Positions 61,792 through 64,000 of a stretch of 64,000 nt of DNA are shown here, piece by piece (within the stretch, counting starts at the first letter, position 1; every line of letters starts with the position of its first letter). The DNA is from Candidatus Bathyarchaeota archaeon (GTDB lineage Archaea; Thermoproteota; Bathyarchaeia; Bathyarchaeales; SOJC01), in assembly GCA_020354575.1 (NCBI GenBank), contig CP070649.1, positions 1,439,225 through 1,503,224 of the forward strand. Reading direction: 5' to 3'. The position numbers were made by a program, and so were the translations under genes. The notes beneath the pieces were generated by a model. That model was not told the DNA's origin. It ran no database searches and saw nothing but the letters and a program-made list of their open reading frames with translations.

Positions 61792-62647
61792 ATTGCTTAA
61801 TGATCCACTCGGGGATGTCCACCGTTCCCATGAGAATCGGTCTTTGGTGACAGTCGCTTCCACCAGTCATTATTAGATTATGCCTTTTAGCGAATTCTAA
61901 ATAGTGAGATGTCGTGTAGGGGTCACTTCGAGAATGCCAGCATTCAACGCCATCAATATGATCAAGAAGTGACTCTTTGATTATTTCTGTCTGCTTGATT
62001 AGTGATTTCGTCAATTTGATAAGCGATGTTCCATGCGGGTCATTAGGATGAGCCAGAATTACTATTCCTCCAGCGTTTCTCACTAGTTTTGAGGCTTGTT
62101 CCGCGTAAAAGGGATATTTTGGAACATCACATTTCACAAGGTATTTTCCAAAAGCTTCCTGTTTGGTTTTGACGATTCTTCTTTTTACTAGATAATCTGC
62201 AATATGTGGTCTGCCAAGCACACCCTCAACTGAATTCAGCAATCTTTCGCTGTCATTTTTTGTAAGCTCGTTCTTCCCTGCTTTTCTCAATTCGGAGTTG
62301 ATATTACTCATTATCTTCATAGCTCTATTCCTACGATGCTCGCTAACCTCTTGGATTTTCTGGCGTAACCTCTTATCCTCTATATCAAATTGGTAGCCCA
62401 AGAAATCCAGAGGTGCTGCGTTTCTCCCATGAATGTCAGGAGGCAAGAAAGTTATGTTAAGTTCAACTCCGGTAATATACTTGATCCCATTTTTATTCGC
62501 TGAATTCTGGGCATTTTCTTGGCACCTGACAGAGTCGTGATCTGTTATTGACATTAACTCTAGATTTCTGTTTTTAGCTTCGGCAGTCAACTCTTCAATA
62601 GTTAGACTCCCATCAGAACATCGAGAATGAACGTGTAAATCTATCAT
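61781..62647 (-). CDS. PHP-domain phosphoesterase
   Basis: 288 residues. PHP metal motifs: LHVHSRCSDGSLTIEEL at 3-19, SITDHDSV near 37, GVELN near 62, and the later VILAHPNDPHG and GGSDCHQRP. The family hydrolyses phosphoesters such as nucleoside 3',5'-bisphosphate or oligonucleotides. Its 3' end overlaps the convergent kinase gene by 11 bases. It sits between the two halves of the split kinase system, 20 bases downstream of the P-loop kinase. Confidence 0.85.
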   Translation of the reverse strand: MIDLHVHSRCSDGSLTIEELTAEAKNRNLELMSITDHDSVRCQENAQNSANKNGIKYITGVELNITFLPPDIHGRNAAPLDFLGYQFDIEDKRLRQKIQEVSEHRRNRAMKIMSNINSELRKAGKNELTKNDSERLLNSVEGVLGRPHIADYLVKRRIVKTKQEAFGKYLVKCDVPKYPFYAEQASKLVRNAGGIVILAHPNDPHGTSLIKLTKSLIKQTEIIKESLLDHIDGVECWHSRSDPYTTSHYLEFAKRHNLIMTGGSDCHQRPILMGTVDIPEWIIKQFNV

Positions 62648-62667
62648 TTCGATGACACATTACCAAG

Positions 62668-63270
62668 TTACCTTATTTTCCTTCCAATCATCCACCAATC
62701 CTCCGGTTGATCAAATTCTGTATCCACTATCAGATGCAGCAATTCTAGTTGAGGATGCTTTTTTTTCAAATCTTCTAGATCAACAGGTTCAAACATCCTC
62801 TTATTATTGAGATAAGCTTGTCTTGTTAGTGCGTTCGACTCGTAGTTTTCCTTGGTTCTTCTCAATATCCTTGTAATGGACACCTCTTCTGAGCATTGAG
62901 TTTGGAGAATAACTAGGATTAGACCATGTTGAGCAGCAATTGCAGCAGCTTGTCTTCGAAGTTTCTGAGTGACAAAAGTTGCATCTAATATTACCCCTCC
63001 ATGTACCTTCACAAGGTCTGTGGTCTGGCGAAACATTTCTTTATAGACAAGCTCTCGCTTGTTCATGTTTGCTGCAATCTTCTCGTCAAAGACATCTGAT
63101 TTCTTGAAGACATCCAGCCGTATTAAATCACTTCGTAAAATCGGATAGCCTTTGATTTTCGCGATTTCTTGAGCAGTTTCGGTTTTCCAAGTTCCCGGTA
63201 GCCCACACATGATAAGTAACGTATTGGGGGCTAACTCCGTCTCAATGAAACTTGCAAATGGCTCCTTCAA
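62668..63270 (-). CDS. P-loop kinase, AAA_33/COG0645 type
   Basis: 200 residues. P-loop MCGLPGTWKTETAQEIA at about 21-37; the tryptophan replaces the second glycine of the usual GxGK. Then ILRSDLIRLDVF, and GVILDATFVTQKLRRQA as the Walker B-like strand. It matches the ATP-binding half of bacterial COG2187-COG0645 fusion proteins. It is likely to phosphorylate a small molecule or RNA end. In one unit with the PHP gene. Confidence 0.8.
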   Translation of the reverse strand: MKEPFASFIETELAPNTLLIMCGLPGTWKTETAQEIAKIKGYPILRSDLIRLDVFKKSDVFDEKIAANMNKRELVYKEMFRQTTDLVKVHGGVILDATFVTQKLRRQAAAIAAQHGLILVILQTQCSEEVSITRILRRTKENYESNALTRQAYLNNKRMFEPVDLEDLKKKHPQLELLHLIVDTEFDQPEDWWMIGRKIR

Positions 63271-63435
63271 GATTTTTCCATCCTGAAAACTCTGAAATAA
63301 GAGAGAGTAAAGAAAAGTAAATCTTTTGCGTCTATTAGCAACACAATAGAAACTATTGTATGTTTCCTACCATCAACTTCGTGCCAAGTCAAGTAGAATC
63401 ACTGAAAATCTGCCAGCAAGAATCAACTATGCTGG

Positions 63436-63510
63436 TGGACCGGGCGGGATTTGAACCCGCGGCCTCCTGAGTGCAAGTCAGGCATTCATTCCGAACTGAA
63501 CTACCGGCCC
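63436..63510 (-). tRNA. tRNA-Ala (anticodon TGC)
   Basis: A complete 75-base cloverleaf on the minus strand: acceptor GGGCCGG/CCGGTCC with the G3:U70 pair that identifies alanine tRNAs, D arm GTTC/GAAT, anticodon stem CCTGA/TCAGG with loop CTTGCAC, T arm GCGGG/CCCGC. Discriminator A is followed by CCA (63433-63435), so CCA is encoded or matches by chance. Confidence 0.97.
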
Positions 63511-63784
63511 AACTGTTTTGCTGTTTAGAACTCACTCCTCGCTTTTTTGGTTTGCGTATCTTTTTGATAATTGCTCGTTTCAGACTTGAGCGTTTTCTGT
63601 GACTCTTAAGAAGAGATTTCTTCATCGTGACCAAAAATGTGGGTTTTTCAAATTGAAAGCTGAAGTTGCAGCATCTGAAGGAAAGCGGAGAAGAGGACGG
63701 GAAACAGAATCTTCTTCCATATTATTTTTTATGAGATGCTCATTAATTGTTTATGCGATTACTGTGGGGAGGTGAATATGAAAT

Positions 63785-64000
63785 ATGAAAATTAGCTTCA
63801 TAACGTGGCTGAATGTTTTATTGACATTCCTCCTTTTTGTATCGATATTTTTCGGTGTTTCAACTAGCCAACCATCATACGATCCTTGGTTAGATGTAAC
63901 AGACGATGGCTACGGGGGAATAGATGACATAGTATCAACAGCTGAACATTTCGGAGCAGCAGGTGATCCGATTAAGAACGTCAATGTTACAAATTGGTCT
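63785..64000 (+). CDS. Secreted protein with a dockerin-like Asp-rich repeat (partial)
   Basis: The first 72 residues of a gene that runs off the window. An N-terminal hydrophobic signal segment (residues 6-27, LNVLLTFLLFVSIFFGVS) is followed by YDPWLDVTDDGYGGIDDIVS, an EF-hand or dockerin-like calcium motif common in secreted archaeal proteins. GGAGGTGA lies 9 bases before ATG 63785; an ATG at 63778 hits a stop after five codons, which settles the start. Surface or extracellular role inferred. Confidence 0.75.
   Translation, partial: MKISFITWLNVLLTFLLFVSIFFGVSTSQPSYDPWLDVTDDGYGGIDDIVSTAEHFGAAGDPIKNVNVTNWS

Noticed and set aside
63389..63634. Open frame over tRNA-Ala, minus strand
   Set aside because: Its C-terminal half is the translated tRNA. 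The Lys/Arg-rich start has no other support.
1..64000. CRISPR arrays, insertion sequences, integrases, inteins or rRNA
   Set aside because: No direct-repeat array, transposase, integrase, intein motif in DP2 or rRNA-like stretch was seen in the window.

Overview
The window is a gene-dense stretch of an archaeal chromosome. Archaeal markers include both subunits of the D-family DNA polymerase, Orc1/Cdc6, GGGP synthase (archaeal ether lipids), Alba, Sec61-beta, Elf1, aIF1, aIF2-alpha, L44e, S27e, Nop10, an LSm protein and an AglB-type oligosaccharyltransferase. PolD excludes Crenarchaeota. PolD with Alba, Elf1, paired four-subunit ferredoxin oxidoreductases and a secreted protein carrying a dockerin-like Asp-rich repeat suggests a Bathyarchaeia-like (TACK) anaerobe. 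That placement is inference; no rRNA is present.

Layout. 1-4.7 kb: a conserved helical protein, a membrane-anchored winged-helix protein behind an array of GTGATGTCAC-type palindromes, a HerA/NurA end-resection pair and a small winged-helix regulator. 4.7-5.4 kb: no gene, but three origin recognition boxes around an AT-rich core, directly upstream of orc1/cdc6; I read this as a replication origin. 5.4-14.1 kb: orc1/cdc6, PolD small subunit, AbrB-PhoU regulator, Elf1, GGGP synthase and PolD large subunit. 14.1-18.7 kb: winged helix, MazG-like, glyA, sec61-beta, an LSm-like protein and DUF2070. 18.7-24.6 kb: divergent por (gamma-delta-alpha-beta, minus) and kor (delta-alpha-beta-gamma, plus) operons, giving ferredoxin-linked 2-oxoacid oxidation. 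24.7-29.2 kb: Alba, a class III aminotransferase and an SLC41/MgtE-like transporter followed by two PhoU/TrkA-C proteins. 29.3-34.7 kb (minus): TrpB2, an RPA-like protein, a 38-residue membrane protein, a SWIM protein, Hsp20, a phosphoesterase and an inositol-phosphatase family enzyme. 34.8-37.0 kb: the translation/ribosome operon L44e-S27e-aIF2alpha-Nop10-PAC2.

37.2-49.0 kb is a minus-strand surface-glycan and N-glycosylation locus, running from aglB through a polyprenol-phosphate sugar transferase, ATP-grasp, DUF354, dehydrogenase, glycosyltransferase, two hexapeptide acyltransferases around a PIG-L deacetylase, two alkaline-phosphatase-superfamily enzymes and a methyltransferase. 49.0-53.6 kb: gcvT with a small zinc ribbon, adenosine-specific kinase, cysteine desulfurase, tRNA-Arg, tRNA-Ile, a zinc ribbon, aIF1 and LSm. 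53.7-58.1 kb: a thioredoxin-like protein with a radical-SAM activase, then a divergent AAA+ ATPase paired with a long coiled-coil protein of unknown function. 58.2-63.3 kb: a sugar nucleotidyltransferase, a small membrane protein, S-adenosylhomocysteinase, and a kinase/PHP/P-loop-kinase trio that looks like a split bacterial fusion protein. The window ends with tRNA-Ala and the start of a secreted protein.

The most noteworthy items are the origin, the palindrome array over a TATA box, the AAA+/coiled-coil pair, the split kinase trio, and the matching C-termini of the two PolD subunits. Shine-Dalgarno (SD) sites, TATA boxes and family N-termini were used to move several starts downstream.
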